DNA from: Oceanicola sp.
Lineage (GTDB): Bacteria; Pseudomonadota; Alphaproteobacteria; Rhodobacterales; Rhodobacteraceae
Direction of reading: 5' to 3'
Length of the DNA: 64,000 nt
Assembly: GCA_017792405.1 (NCBI GenBank)
Contig: CP051231.1
Location: 742,398-806,397 of the forward strand
Below the pieces are notes generated by a model. The model ran no database searches. It was not told where the DNA came from and saw only the letters and a program-made list of their open reading frames with translations. A program made the position numbers and the translations under genes. Shown one piece after another: positions 8,656 through 17,009 of this stretch. Positions within the stretch are counted from its first letter, which is position 1; each line of letters opens with the position of its first letter.

Positions 8656-9014
8656 AGCGCACGCTGCAAGCCGTTCTGGCCGCTGGTCTTTTGGCTGGTG
8701 GGGCCGCTGAGGCCCAGACGGTGCTGGAAGGCACTGGGGCGGTGCTGCGCGGGCTCGACAAACTCTCGAGCCTGACCTCCGATCTCGAAGTGAAGATCGG
8801 CGAAACGGTGCGCTATGGGCACCTGCAGGTCACGCTCTCCGATTGCCGCTACCCCGAGGGCACCCCCGCGCGGGCAACGGCCTATCTGGTGATCGAGGAT
8901 GGCGCCGGGGATGCGCCTGCCTTTGCGGGTTGGATGCTCGCTTCGGCCCCGGCGCTCAACGCGCTGGACCACCAGCGTTACGATATCTGGGTGCTGCGCT
9001 GCACCACCGAGTGA
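8652..9014 (+). CDS. DUF2155 domain-containing secreted protein
   Basis: A 120-residue protein with a signal peptide (to about AEAQ, residue 22) and a DUF2155 domain: LRGLDKLSSLTSDLEVKIG, then YGHLQVTLSDCRYPEG and the closing HQRYDIWVLRC. The two cysteines probably form a disulphide in the periplasm. The function of DUF2155 is unknown; it is regularly found next to mlaD and aat in alphaproteobacteria. The start overlaps the mlaD stop as ATGA, so the two are likely co-translated. Its 3' end overlaps the 3' end of aat on the other strand by 37 bases. Confidence 0.85.
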   Translation: MKRTLQAVLAAGLLAGGAAEAQTVLEGTGAVLRGLDKLSSLTSDLEVKIGETVRYGHLQVTLSDCRYPEGTPARATAYLVIEDGAGDAPAFAGWMLASAPALNALDHQRYDIWVLRCTTE

Positions 9015-9616
9015 CCGCTTGGAACCTCGGTTATGCTTCTGAAATCACAGTCGAGTTTGCGCGCGGCGGCGAGGCGCTTGCGGTAGTCATCACGCGGGAC
9101 CTCGATGGCGCCGAGGCTGGCGAGGTGGGGTGTGATGAACTGGGTATCGAACAAGGTAAAGCCGCAGCGCCGCAGGTGATCGACGAGATAGGCGAGCGCC
9201 ACTTTGGAGGCATCGCGGCGGCGCGAAAACATGCTTTCACCGCAGAAGCAGCCGCCGAGGGCGACGCCATAGACGCCGCCGACCAGAGCCGCGCCTTCCC
9301 AGACTTCGAGCGAATGGGCATGGCCCTCGGTGTGGAGTTGGCGGTAGATCCGGTGGATCTCGCTGTTGATCCATGTCGTCTCCCGGTCGGCGCAGCCATC
9401 CATCACGCCACCGAAATCGGCATTTATCGTAATAGTGAAAGCCTCGCGCCGGATTAGCCGGGCCAGCGACCGAGAAATGTGGAAATTCTCCAAGGGGAAG
9501 ATTCCCCTTAAGCGGGGCTCGACCCAATAGACCTCTTCCGCCCCGGCATCATCTGCCATAGGGAAGAGGCCCATCCGGTAGGCGCGCAGCAGAAGGTCGG
9601 TCGAGAGCGGCTCCAC
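8978..9616 (-). CDS. aat: Leucyl/phenylalanyl-tRNA--protein transferase
   Basis: This enzyme attaches Leu or Phe from aminoacyl-tRNA to proteins with N-terminal Arg or Lys, marking them for the N-end rule ClpSAP pathway. It is recognised by LLLRAYRMGLFPMA at the start, YWVEPRLRGIFPL, the GCADRETTWI segment, and GGVYGVALGGCFCGESMFSR and LFDTQFITPHLASLG. The chosen GTG at 9616 gives 212 residues, has GAGG 8 bases upstream and lies 10 bases after the accC stop. A longer frame would run back into accC. It is the last gene of accB-accC-aat. Confidence 0.93.
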   Translation of the reverse strand: MEPLSTDLLLRAYRMGLFPMADDAGAEEVYWVEPRLRGIFPLENFHISRSLARLIRREAFTITINADFGGVMDGCADRETTWINSEIHRIYRQLHTEGHAHSLEVWEGAALVGGVYGVALGGCFCGESMFSRRRDASKVALAYLVDHLRRCGFTLFDTQFITPHLASLGAIEVPRDDYRKRLAAARKLDCDFRSITEVPSGHSVVQRSTQIS

Positions 9617-9626
9617 CCGCCCGGCC

Positions 9627-10976
9627 TCAGGCTTGCAGGTTGGTTTCCAGCCAGCCTTCCAGCCAGTGGATATCGTAGGCACCGCTGTGAATGTCGCCCT
9701 CTTCCAGCAGCGTGCGGAACAGCGGCACGGTGGTATCCACCCCGTCCACGATCAGCTCGCCGAGTGCCCGGTTCAGCCGGGCCAGCGCCTCGGGGCGGTC
9801 GCGGCCGTGGACGATGAGCTTGCCGATCAGGCTGTCGTAATAGGGCGGGATCGAGTAGCCGTCATAAAGCGCGCTATCCATCCGCACGCCCAAACCACCG
9901 GGCGCATGAAACTGCGTGATCCGGCCGGGGCAGGGGGAGAAGTTGGGCAACTTCTCGGCGTTGATCCGCACCTCGATCGCGTGGCCGTTGATCTTGAGGT
10001 CGTCCTGGCTGAACGAGAGCGGCATGCCGGCGGCGACGCGGATTTGCTCGCGCACGAGATCCTGCCCGAAGATCAGCTCGGTCACCGGATGCTCCACCTG
10101 AAGGCGGGTGTTCATCTCGATGAAGTAGAACTCGCCGTCTTCATACAGAAACTCGATGGTCCCCGCACCGGCGTAGTTGATGGAGGCCACGGCCTCGGCA
10201 CAGGTCTTGCCGATCTGCGCGCGCAGCTCGGGCGTGATCGCAGGGCCGGGGGCCTCTTCGAACACCTTCTGGTGCCGCCGTTGCAGGGAGCAGTCGCGCT
10301 CGCCCAGATGCACCGCGTTGCCCTTGCCGTCGCCAAACACCTGCACCTCGATGTGCCGGGGTTTGCCAAGGTACTTTTCGATATAGACCTCGTCATTGCC
10401 GAAGGCCGATTTGGCCTCGCTGCGCGCAGTGCGGAAAGCGGTCTCGAGATCCTTGGCGGTTTTTGCCAGTTTCATGCCGCGCCCGCCGCCACCTGCGGTG
10501 GCCTTGATGATCACCGGATAACCGATCTCTTCGGCGACGACCTTGGCCGTTTCCATATCAGGCACGCCGCCGTCGGAGCCGGGCACGCAGGGCACGCCGA
10601 GCTTCTTCATCGTGTCCTTGGCGGTGATCTTGTCGCCCATGATCCGGATGTGCTCGGCGGTCGGGCCGATGAAGGTGAGGCCGTGATCCTCGACGATCTG
10701 CACGAAATTGGCATTCTCGGAAAGAAAGCCGTAGCCGGGGTGGATCGCGTTGGCGCCGGAAATCTCGCAGGCCGAGATGATGGCCGGGAAGCTCAGGTAG
10801 CTCTGGGCCGAGGAGGGCGGGCCGATGCAGATGGCCTCGTCGGCCATGCGCACGTGCATCGCATCGCTGTCAGCGGTGGAGTGCACCGCGACCGAAGGAA
10901 TGCCCATCTCGCGGCAGGCACGGACCACCCGCAGGGCGATTTCGCCGCGGTTCGCAATGAGGATCTTGTCGAACAT
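9627..10976 (-). CDS. accC: Acetyl-CoA carboxylase, biotin carboxylase subunit
   Basis: A 449-residue ATP-dependent biotin carboxylase, the first half-reaction of malonyl-CoA formation for fatty acid synthesis. The N-terminal [16 protein letters not shown] is the family start, the ATP-grasp glycine loop is [12 protein letters not shown], and the catalytic region contains [14 protein letters not shown]. The length equals the usual 445-450. It lies 10 bases downstream of accB on the same strand and aat follows it closely. Confidence 0.98.
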   Translation of the reverse strand: MFDKILIANRGEIALRVVRACREMGIPSVAVHSTADSDAMHVRMADEAICIGPPSSAQSYLSFPAIISACEISGANAIHPGYGFLSENANFVQIVEDHGLTFIGPTAEHIRIMGDKITAKDTMKKLGVPCVPGSDGGVPDMETAKVVAEEIGYPVIIKATAGGGGRGMKLAKTAKDLETAFRTARSEAKSAFGNDEVYIEKYLGKPRHIEVQVFGDGKGNAVHLGERDCSLQRRHQKVFEEAPGPAITPELRAQIGKTCAEAVASINYAGAGTIEFLYEDGEFYFIEMNTRLQVEHPVTELIFGQDLVREQIRVAAGMPLSFSQDDLKINGHAIEVRINAEKLPNFSPCPGRITQFHAPGGLGVRMDSALYDGYSIPPYYDSLIGKLIVHGRDRPEALARLNRALGELIVDGVDTTVPLFRTLLEEGDIHSGAYDIHWLEGWLETNLQA

Positions 10977-10986
10977 AACCAGTGCC

Positions 10987-11478
10987 TTACTGGATGATCA
11001 TCAGCGGGGCGCCAAACTCCACCGGCGCGCCGTCTTCGACGAGGATGCGCTTGACGGTGCCACCGCGGGGCGCGGGGATCTGGTTCATCGTCTTCATCGC
11101 CTCAACGATCAGCAGGGTCTGGCCCTCTTCGACCGTGTCGCCAACCTTGACGAAGGCGGGCGAGTTCGGCTCGGGCTGGAGGTAGGCGGTGCCGACCATC
11201 GGGGAGGTCACCGCGCCGGGGGCCTGCGCCGGATCATCATTGTCGCCAGCGGGGGCGGCGGCGGGGGCTGCCGGAGCGGCTGGGACTGCAGGCGCAGCGG
11301 CCGGGGCCGCGGGGGCCATCGCCACCACCTGTTGCTCCATCTTGCGGCTCACCCGCACATTCAGGCTGTCATCCTGACCGTAATCGCGCTTCACCTGAAG
11401 CTCGGTCAGATCGTTCGTCCGCAGCAGTTCTGCCAGCGCCTGGATAAAGGCGACGTCTGCATCGTGGGTCTTACTCAT
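10987..11478 (-). CDS. accB: Acetyl-CoA carboxylase biotin carboxyl carrier protein
   Basis: A 163-residue biotin carrier. The N-terminal helix-rich part ([22 protein letters not shown]) is followed by an Ala-Pro linker of about 30 residues and the biotinyl domain, where the lysine of [10 protein letters not shown] is biotinylated. ATG 11478 is chosen since AGAGGA lies just upstream and the family start follows; an upstream in-frame ATG would add 13 residues. Its promoter region holds a 16-bp inverted repeat. Confidence 0.96.
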   Translation of the reverse strand: MSKTHDADVAFIQALAELLRTNDLTELQVKRDYGQDDSLNVRVSRKMEQQVVAMAPAAPAAAPAVPAAPAAPAAAPAGDNDDPAQAPGAVTSPMVGTAYLQPEPNSPAFVKVGDTVEEGQTLLIVEAMKTMNQIPAPRGGTVKRILVEDGAPVEFGAPLMIIQ

Positions 11479-11557
11479 GCCGTCCTCTTTCTGCCTGCGC
11501 CGGTTCATGCCGGGCACAAATTATGGGCAGGCTTATACGCTCTCTGCGAGGTAAGTG

Positions 11558-11573
11558 AAAGCGCAAGCGCTTT
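11558..11573. promoter_or_regulatory. Perfect inverted repeat upstream of accB
   Basis: AAAGCGC and GCGCTTT flank two A bases, a perfect 7+7 dyad about 80 bases upstream of the accB start. The 341 bases between accB and the next gene hold no other gene I can support. The position suits a transcription factor operator, but I cannot name the regulator. Confidence 0.35.
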
Positions 11574-11819
11574 GAACCCCCGATTTGGGGATGGGGCGAA
11601 ATTTGTGGTCCGGCAGACGGCGCAGGCTCCATCTATGCTTCCGCTCTGCCTTTTGGGGCGCCGTTCGACCCGGCCAGACCGAGCCGGACCTGTTGACAAG
11701 CGCGACCCGCATGGACAAATAAGTGTTTCATTACAGCACTGTCCGCAGCAGCCATATTACAGGCACTCATCCGCTACGGCAATTTCATGACTTAAACCTA
11801 TGACTTGAGGACCATACCT

Positions 11820-12374
11820 ATGGCCGGAGAAAATTCAGCAACCAATATCGTCGTCACCGTCTCCTCCGAAGGGCTCTCGCGCGCATTGGGCGGCGGCGTT
11901 CGCGGTGGCGTGGCAGGGCTCCTTGTGCAGCCCGCCGTGTGGATCGCCACCGGCACCGGCCCCGATGCGGGCGATGCCTTTATCTACGGCACCGGCGCGG
12001 CAGGCGTTGTGGCCGGTGCCATCCTCGCCGTGCCGGCCATGGTGACCGGCGTGGTGAAAGCCGCCGTCGATGACCACACCGCCTCGCTCGTGGCGGAGGT
12101 GAAGGCCAAGGAACCGGAGCGCTACCGCAACGGGATCTACCCGGTGGACGACTACAGCTTCTTTGCCTCGGGCGGCCACATTCAGGCGATGACCATTGCC
12201 GCAGCGGGCGGCGTGGCGTGGCAGGATGAGAACGGCGTGTACTGCTTCATCAAGGACGCCAACGAGCGGCTTGTCTGTGATTATCGCCCGAAATCTTACA
12301 AAAAGCTTTACTACCCCGAACTGCCGCTGACCAAGGTGGGCAATGGCTTCAAGTGGAACTACCTGAACGGCTGA
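11820..12374 (+). CDS. Unknown protein with glycine-rich hydrophobic N-terminal half
   Basis: I do not recognise this 184-residue protein. Residues about 20-75 are rich in Gly and Ala (RALGGGVRGGVAGLLV, TGAAGVVAGAILAVPAMVTG) and could form one or two membrane or glycine-zipper helices. The C-terminal half is polar and aromatic, with a YCFIKDANERLVCDY pair of cysteines and a KLYYPELPL stretch. The ATG at 11820 follows a TTGAGGACC ribosome site. It reads divergently from accB and converges on rutR, with no evident operon partner. Confidence 0.65.
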   Translation: MAGENSATNIVVTVSSEGLSRALGGGVRGGVAGLLVQPAVWIATGTGPDAGDAFIYGTGAAGVVAGAILAVPAMVTGVVKAAVDDHTASLVAEVKAKEPERYRNGIYPVDDYSFFASGGHIQAMTIAAAGGVAWQDENGVYCFIKDANERLVCDYRPKSYKKLYYPELPLTKVGNGFKWNYLNG

Positions 12375-13004
12375 TCAGCCCCCGGGCGTGAGCATCTTGC
12401 GAAACATCGCATCCACATGGCGGGCGGCCTCCGGAAAAGGGTCGCCCGCTTCGCTTTGGGGCAGCACGGCGCGCACCTGCACGTCGAAGTCGGCGTAATG
12501 CTGGGTCAGTGACCAGATCGAGAACAGCAGGTGATAGGGGTGGACCGGCGCGATCCGGCCCGCCGCGCTCCAGCTTTGGATGACGGCGGCCTTTTCATCG
12601 ACCAGCGGCTTGAGGTGCTCTTTCAGCACGCCTTCGAGGTTGGGCGCGCCTTGCAGCACCTCATTGGCAAAGAGCCGGCTCTCGCGCGGCATCTCGCGGC
12701 TCATCTCCAGTTTGCGGCGGACATAGGCCATGATCTCTTCCAACGGGTCGCCCTCGGCTTTCATCGCGTGAAGGGGCGCAAGCCAGGTATCCAGCAGGCC
12801 GCCCAGCAGCTCCCGGTGAATCGCCTCCTTGGAGGGGAAGTAATAGAGCAGGTTGGGCTTGGAGAGCCCGGCGGCCTTGGCGATCTGGTCCACGGTGGAG
12901 CCGCGGAACCCGCGCGATGAAAACACATCGAGCGCGGCCTCGAGGATGGCGGCAGTGTTCTTTTGCTGGATCCTCGTGCGCGGTTTGCGCGCGTTTGCTG
13001 TCAC
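12375..13004 (-). CDS. rutR: TetR family transcriptional regulator, RutR-like
   Basis: A 209-residue TetR-type repressor. The N-terminal helix-turn-helix spans about residues 14-60 (AILEAALDVFSSRGFRGSTVDQIAKAAGLSKPNLLYYFPSK), the rest is the ligand domain with the RutR-like LFANEVLQGAP and IWSLTQHYADFDVQV segments. RutR senses uracil and thymine in enteric bacteria. The assignment is supported by the divergent pyrimidine operon and by the TGACCAATTGGTCA operator between them. It probably represses itself and that operon. Confidence 0.88.
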   Translation of the reverse strand: MTANARKPRTRIQQKNTAAILEAALDVFSSRGFRGSTVDQIAKAAGLSKPNLLYYFPSKEAIHRELLGGLLDTWLAPLHAMKAEGDPLEEIMAYVRRKLEMSREMPRESRLFANEVLQGAPNLEGVLKEHLKPLVDEKAAVIQSWSAAGRIAPVHPYHLLFSIWSLTQHYADFDVQVRAVLPQSEAGDPFPEAARHVDAMFRKMLTPGG

Positions 13005-13146
13005 CGGTCAGACCTCGCTTCAATGTCCGTTTCAAATGCGCCCAAAATCCAGCCGTTTTGCCCGGCTCGCGCTGAAAAATCATCGGAGGGGCTGCAGCGC
13101 GGCGGCGCATTTTCTTGACCCGTCCCTTGAGAGTGGTAGCGTCCTT

Positions 13147-13162
13147 CTGACCAATTGGTCAA
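13147..13162. promoter_or_regulatory. RutR operator
   Basis: CTGACCAATTGGTCAA contains the perfect 14-bp palindrome TGACCAATTGGTCA and matches the known RutR consensus TTGACCAnnTGGTCAA at 15 of 16 specified and free positions. It lies 77 bases before the hydrolase start and 143 bases before the rutR start on the other strand, so it can serve both. Confidence 0.85.
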
Positions 13163-13239
13163 ACAACAAGGCGCCGCACCAAAGCCGCGCCACACAGGGA
13201 GGGCCTGCGCCCTCGATATTGAAGACCCGAGGAGTGCGC

Positions 13240-14490
13240 ATGGCTGCCCCAGGAGAAAATCTCAGGATCAACGGAGACAGGCTGTGGGACAGCCTGATGG
13301 AGATGGCCAAGATCGGCCCCGGCGTGGCGGGCGGCAACAACCGCCAGACGCTGACCGATGAAGACGCCGAAGGGCGTGCGCTGTTTCAGAGCTGGTGCGA
13401 GGCCGCCGGGATGACCATGGGGGTCGACGAGATCGGCAACATGTTCGCCCGCCGCGAGGGCACCGACCCCGATGCGCTGCCCGTCTATGTTGGCTCGCAC
13501 CTCGATACCCAACCCACAGGCGGCAAATACGACGGCGTGCTGGGCGTGCTCGGCGGCCTCGAACTGGTGCGCACGCTGAACGACCTCGACATCAAGACCA
13601 AACACCCGATCGTGGTGGTCAACTGGACCAACGAGGAGGGCACTCGCTTTGCCCCGGCCATGCTGGCCTCGGGCGTGTTTGCGGGCAAGCACACGCTCGA
13701 ATGGGCCAATGACCGGGTGGACGCCAAGGGCAAGCGCTTTGGCGACGAGCTGGAGCGGATTGGCTGGAAGGGCGAGGAGAAGGTTGGCGATCGCAAAATG
13801 CACGCCCTCTTCGAACTGCACATCGAGCAGGGGCCGATCCTCGAAGCCGAGGGCAAGGACATTGGCGTGGTCACTCACGGGCAGGGGCTGCGCTGGATCG
13901 AATGCACGGTGACGGGCAAAGAGAGCCACACCGGCTCCACGCCGATGCACATGCGCAAGAACGCTGGGCGCGGGCTGGCGCTGGTGACCGAGCTTGTGCA
14001 TGAAATCGCGATGAAAAATCAGCCCAACGCTGTGGGTGCGATCGGGCATATCGACGTGTATCCGAACTCGCGCAACATCATCCCCGGCAAGGTGGTCTTC
14101 ACCGTCGACATGCGGACCCACCTGCTTGACAAGCTGAACGGCATGGTCGACGAGCTGATGGAGAAGGCGCCGAAACTTTGCGAGGATATCGGTGTCGAAT
14201 TCTCCGCAGAGATCGTCGGCCAGTTCGACCCGCCCGCGTTTGACGAGGGTTGCGTGAAGGCGGTGCGCGATGCCGCCGAGCGTCTGGGCTATAGCCATAT
14301 GGATATCGTATCCGGCGCAGGCCACGATGCCTGCTGGATCAACGACCTGTACCCGACCTCGATGGTGATGTGCCCCTGCGTGGACGGCCTCAGCCACAAC
14401 GAGGCGGAGGAGATCAGCAAGGAATGGGCCACCGCCGGGACGGATGTGCTGTTTCACGCAGTGGTCGAGACGGCGGGGATCGTGGAATGA
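13240..14490 (+). CDS. Zn-dependent amidohydrolase, N-carbamoyl-amino acid hydrolase / beta-ureidopropionase type
   Basis: A 416-residue M20-family hydrolase of the HyuC/AllC/PydC kind, expected to release ammonia and CO2 from N-carbamoyl-beta-alanine in reductive pyrimidine breakdown. Metal ligands are visible in GSHLDTQPTGGKYDG (His and Asp), NWTNEEGTRF (Glu pair), FELHIEQGP (His) and a late SGAGHDA (His). ATG 13240 is chosen with GAGGAG upstream. It is the first gene after the RutR box, and the next gene overlaps it (ATGA). Substrate preference between ureidopropionate and other carbamoyl amino acids is inferred from the dihydropyrimidinase neighbour. Confidence 0.88.
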   Translation: MAAPGENLRINGDRLWDSLMEMAKIGPGVAGGNNRQTLTDEDAEGRALFQSWCEAAGMTMGVDEIGNMFARREGTDPDALPVYVGSHLDTQPTGGKYDGVLGVLGGLELVRTLNDLDIKTKHPIVVVNWTNEEGTRFAPAMLASGVFAGKHTLEWANDRVDAKGKRFGDELERIGWKGEEKVGDRKMHALFELHIEQGPILEAEGKDIGVVTHGQGLRWIECTVTGKESHTGSTPMHMRKNAGRGLALVTELVHEIAMKNQPNAVGAIGHIDVYPNSRNIIPGKVVFTVDMRTHLLDKLNGMVDELMEKAPKLCEDIGVEFSAEIVGQFDPPAFDEGCVKAVRDAAERLGYSHMDIVSGAGHDACWINDLYPTSMVMCPCVDGLSHNEAEEISKEWATAGTDVLFHAVVETAGIVE

Positions 14491-14744
14491 GGAAGGCGCT
14501 GATGTTGCTGCCCTTTCTGGCCGCATGCCAGACCACGACGAGCGGCGCTCCGGCCGGATACGCGCCCGCCGACCAGCCCATTCCGGAGAACGTGATGGCA
14601 TCGGTTCCGGCCGATGTAGGGCTGGATCAAATCGTGGTGCGGGACGGGTGCTATTACATCTTCTACGAGGGGGCGATCTACCCTGTGACCACCCAGGAGA
14701 TGCGCGACGGGGGCTTTGACGGGCAGCCCTACTGCATCGGCTAG
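14487..14744 (+). CDS. Small lipoprotein of unknown function
   Basis: An 85-residue protein with a lipoprotein signal (RKALMLLPFLAAC, lipobox LAAC with Cys near residue 14). The mature part is about 70 residues, has two further cysteines (DGCYYIFYEG and QPYCIG) that could form a disulphide, and an aromatic core. The start overlaps the upstream stop as ATGA, so it belongs to the pyrimidine operon. I know no function for it. Confidence 0.75.
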   Translation: MRKALMLLPFLAACQTTTSGAPAGYAPADQPIPENVMASVPADVGLDQIVVRDGCYYIFYEGAIYPVTTQEMRDGGFDGQPYCIG

Positions 14745-14754
14745 GGAGGCGGAG

Positions 14755-15501
14755 ATGGGACTGACGGCGGGACTGACGGCACTAGGGATCTTCATCATCG
14801 GAGGGAGCGAGCAGGCCTACTGGGACTGGCAGCTCACCCACCCCTACGACCTTGATGTCAATGTCAAAGTTCTCGCCCTCGACAAGGACGATCACGACCG
14901 CGACACGATCATGGCGCTGCGCGACCGCGGCGTGAAGCCGGTGTGTTATGTCTCTGTTGGATCGTGGGAAGAATACCGCGACGACAAGGACAGCTTTCCC
15001 GAGGAGGTGCTCGGCAAGCCGCTCGGGGACTGGCCCGATGAGCGCTATGTCGACATTCGCGACGACCGGGTGATGAAGATCATGCAGGCCCGGCTGCAGG
15101 ACTGCGCCGACCGGGGCTTCATGGCCGCAGAGCTTGATAACATGGACGTTCTCGAAAACGACAGCGGCTTTGACATCAGCGAGGAGGCGGCGCTCACCTA
15201 TGTGAAGAACCTCGCCGCATATGCCCATCTGCTGGGGCTGGAAGTGGCCCAGAAAAACGCGCCGCAACTGGTGCCGGCGCTGGTGGAGACGATGGATTTC
15301 ATCATGGTCGAGGAGTGCTACGCCTACGACTTCTGCGATGACCTGAAGCCCTACACCGAGGCGGGCAAGGATGTGTTGGCGATCGAATACGACGATGCGG
15401 ATCTCGACTGGGACGCGATCTGCGAAGACAGCAAGGCCCGCGGGATAAAGCTGCTTCTGAAGAGCCATGAAATTACGGCGGGCGGTAAGTCCTGCAACTA
15501 A
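14755..15501 (+). CDS. GH114/TM1410-like secreted glycosidase-fold protein
   Basis: A 248-residue protein resembling the GH114 family (endo-alpha-1,4-polygalactosaminidase and TM1410 relatives). A short hydrophobic N-terminus suggests export. Family-like blocks follow in order: YWDWQLTHPYDLDVNVKVLALD, VKPVCYVSVGSWEEYRDD, ERYVDIRDDRV, the acidic block GFMAAELDNMDV, and FIMVEECYAYDFC. The acidic residues in DIRDD and ELDNMD are candidate catalytic residues. It sits between the carbamoyl hydrolase and the dihydropyrimidinase, an odd place for a glycosidase; either it is a passenger or it acts on a sugar-linked substrate. Confidence 0.75.
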   Translation: MGLTAGLTALGIFIIGGSEQAYWDWQLTHPYDLDVNVKVLALDKDDHDRDTIMALRDRGVKPVCYVSVGSWEEYRDDKDSFPEEVLGKPLGDWPDERYVDIRDDRVMKIMQARLQDCADRGFMAAELDNMDVLENDSGFDISEEAALTYVKNLAAYAHLLGLEVAQKNAPQLVPALVETMDFIMVEECYAYDFCDDLKPYTEAGKDVLAIEYDDADLDWDAICEDSKARGIKLLLKSHEITAGGKSCN

Positions 15502-15517
15502 AACGGGGAGTTAGACC

Positions 15518-16972
15518 ATGAGCACAGTCATCAAGGGCGGCACGGTGGTGACCGCCGACCTCAGCTATGAGGCCGACGTTCTGGTTGAAGGCGGGCAGAT
15601 CGTGGAGATCGGCAAGGGGCTGAAAGGCGACGAAGTGCTGGATGCCACGGGCTGCTACGTGATGCCCGGCGGGATCGACCCGCACACCCACCTCGAGATG
15701 CCCTTCATGGGCACCTATTCGAGCGATGATTTCGAGAGCGGCACCCGCGCGGGGCTGGCGGGTGGCACGACGATGGTGGTCGACTTTGCCCTGCCGAACC
15801 CCGGCGAAAGCCTGCTGGATGCGCTGAAGCGGTGGGACAACAAGAGCACCCGCGCGAACTGTGATTACTCCTTCCACATGGCCGTGACGTGGTGGGGGGA
15901 GCAGGTGTTCAACGAGATGGCGACGGTCGTGAAAGACCGCGGAATCAACACCTTCAAGCATTTCATGGCCTACAAGGGCGCGCTGATGGTGAACGATGAC
16001 GAGATGTATTCGTCGTTCCAGCGGCTGGCCGAACTGGGCGCCACGGCGATGGTGCATGCCGAGAACGGCGACGTGGTGGCCGAGCTGACCGCCAAGCTGC
16101 TGGCCGAGGGCAACACCGGCCCGGAGGCGCATGCCTATTCGCGGCCCAGCCAGGTGGAGGGCGAGGCGACCAACCGGGCGATCATGATCGCCGATATGGC
16201 GGGCGTGCCGCTCTACGTGGTGCATACCTCCTGCGAGGAGGCGCATGAGGCGATCCGCCGGGCCAAGCAGAACGGCAAGCGGGTGTGGGGTGAGCCGCTG
16301 ATCCAGCACCTGACGCTGGACGAGAGCGAGTATTTCAACCCCGACTGGGACCACGCCGCACGGCGGGTGATGTCGCCGCCGTTCCGCAACAAGAAGCACC
16401 AGGATTCGCTCTGGGCCGGGCTGCAAAGCGGATCGCTGTCGGTCGTGGCGACCGATCATTGTGCCTTTACCACCGAGCAAAAGCGCTACGGCGTGGGCGA
16501 CTTCTCCAAGATCCCCAATGGCACCGGCGGGCTGGAAGACCGGATGCCGATGCTCTGGACCCACGGCGTGGCGACCGGGCGGCTCACGCCCAACGAATTC
16601 GTCGCCGTCACATCAACGAACATCGCCAAGATATTGAATTGCTACCCGAAAAAAGGCGCAATCCTCGTGGGTGCCGATGCCGATATCGTGGTCTGGGATC
16701 CGAAAAAGGGAAAGACGATCTCTGCCGGGTCTCAACAATCCTCCATCGATTACAACGTGTTCGAAGGCCAAGAGGTGAAGGGGCTGCCGCGCTTTACCCT
16801 GACCCGTGGCCATGTGGCCGTGCATGACGGAGAGATCCGCACGCAGGAAGGCCACGGCGAGTTTGTAGCACGCGAGCCTAACGCAACGGTTAACAAGGCG
16901 CTTTCCACTTGGAAGGAGCTGACGGCGCCGCGCCCGGTGGAGCGCAAGGGCATTCCGGCCACGGGGGTCTGA
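15518..16972 (+). CDS. hydA: Dihydropyrimidinase (hydantoinase)
   Basis: A 484-residue cyclic amidohydrolase that opens dihydrouracil and dihydrothymine (and hydantoins) to N-carbamoyl-beta-amino acids. Zn ligands lie in GGIDPHTHLEMP; the carbamylated lysine is expected in FMAYKGALMV; further metal or substrate residues are in VHAENGDV, VVHTSCEEAH and VVATDHCAF. Length matches the family. Its product is the substrate of the hydrolase encoded upstream, and an ABC importer follows, so it acts in cytoplasmic pyrimidine breakdown. Confidence 0.95.
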   Translation: MSTVIKGGTVVTADLSYEADVLVEGGQIVEIGKGLKGDEVLDATGCYVMPGGIDPHTHLEMPFMGTYSSDDFESGTRAGLAGGTTMVVDFALPNPGESLLDALKRWDNKSTRANCDYSFHMAVTWWGEQVFNEMATVVKDRGINTFKHFMAYKGALMVNDDEMYSSFQRLAELGATAMVHAENGDVVAELTAKLLAEGNTGPEAHAYSRPSQVEGEATNRAIMIADMAGVPLYVVHTSCEEAHEAIRRAKQNGKRVWGEPLIQHLTLDESEYFNPDWDHAARRVMSPPFRNKKHQDSLWAGLQSGSLSVVATDHCAFTTEQKRYGVGDFSKIPNGTGGLEDRMPMLWTHGVATGRLTPNEFVAVTSTNIAKILNCYPKKGAILVGADADIVVWDPKKGKTISAGSQQSSIDYNVFEGQEVKGLPRFTLTRGHVAVHDGEIRTQEGHGEFVAREPNATVNKALSTWKELTAPRPVERKGIPATGV

Positions 16973-17009
16973 TGGGTCGGAAAGTGCTGAGAATACGGAA
17001 GAAAACCAC

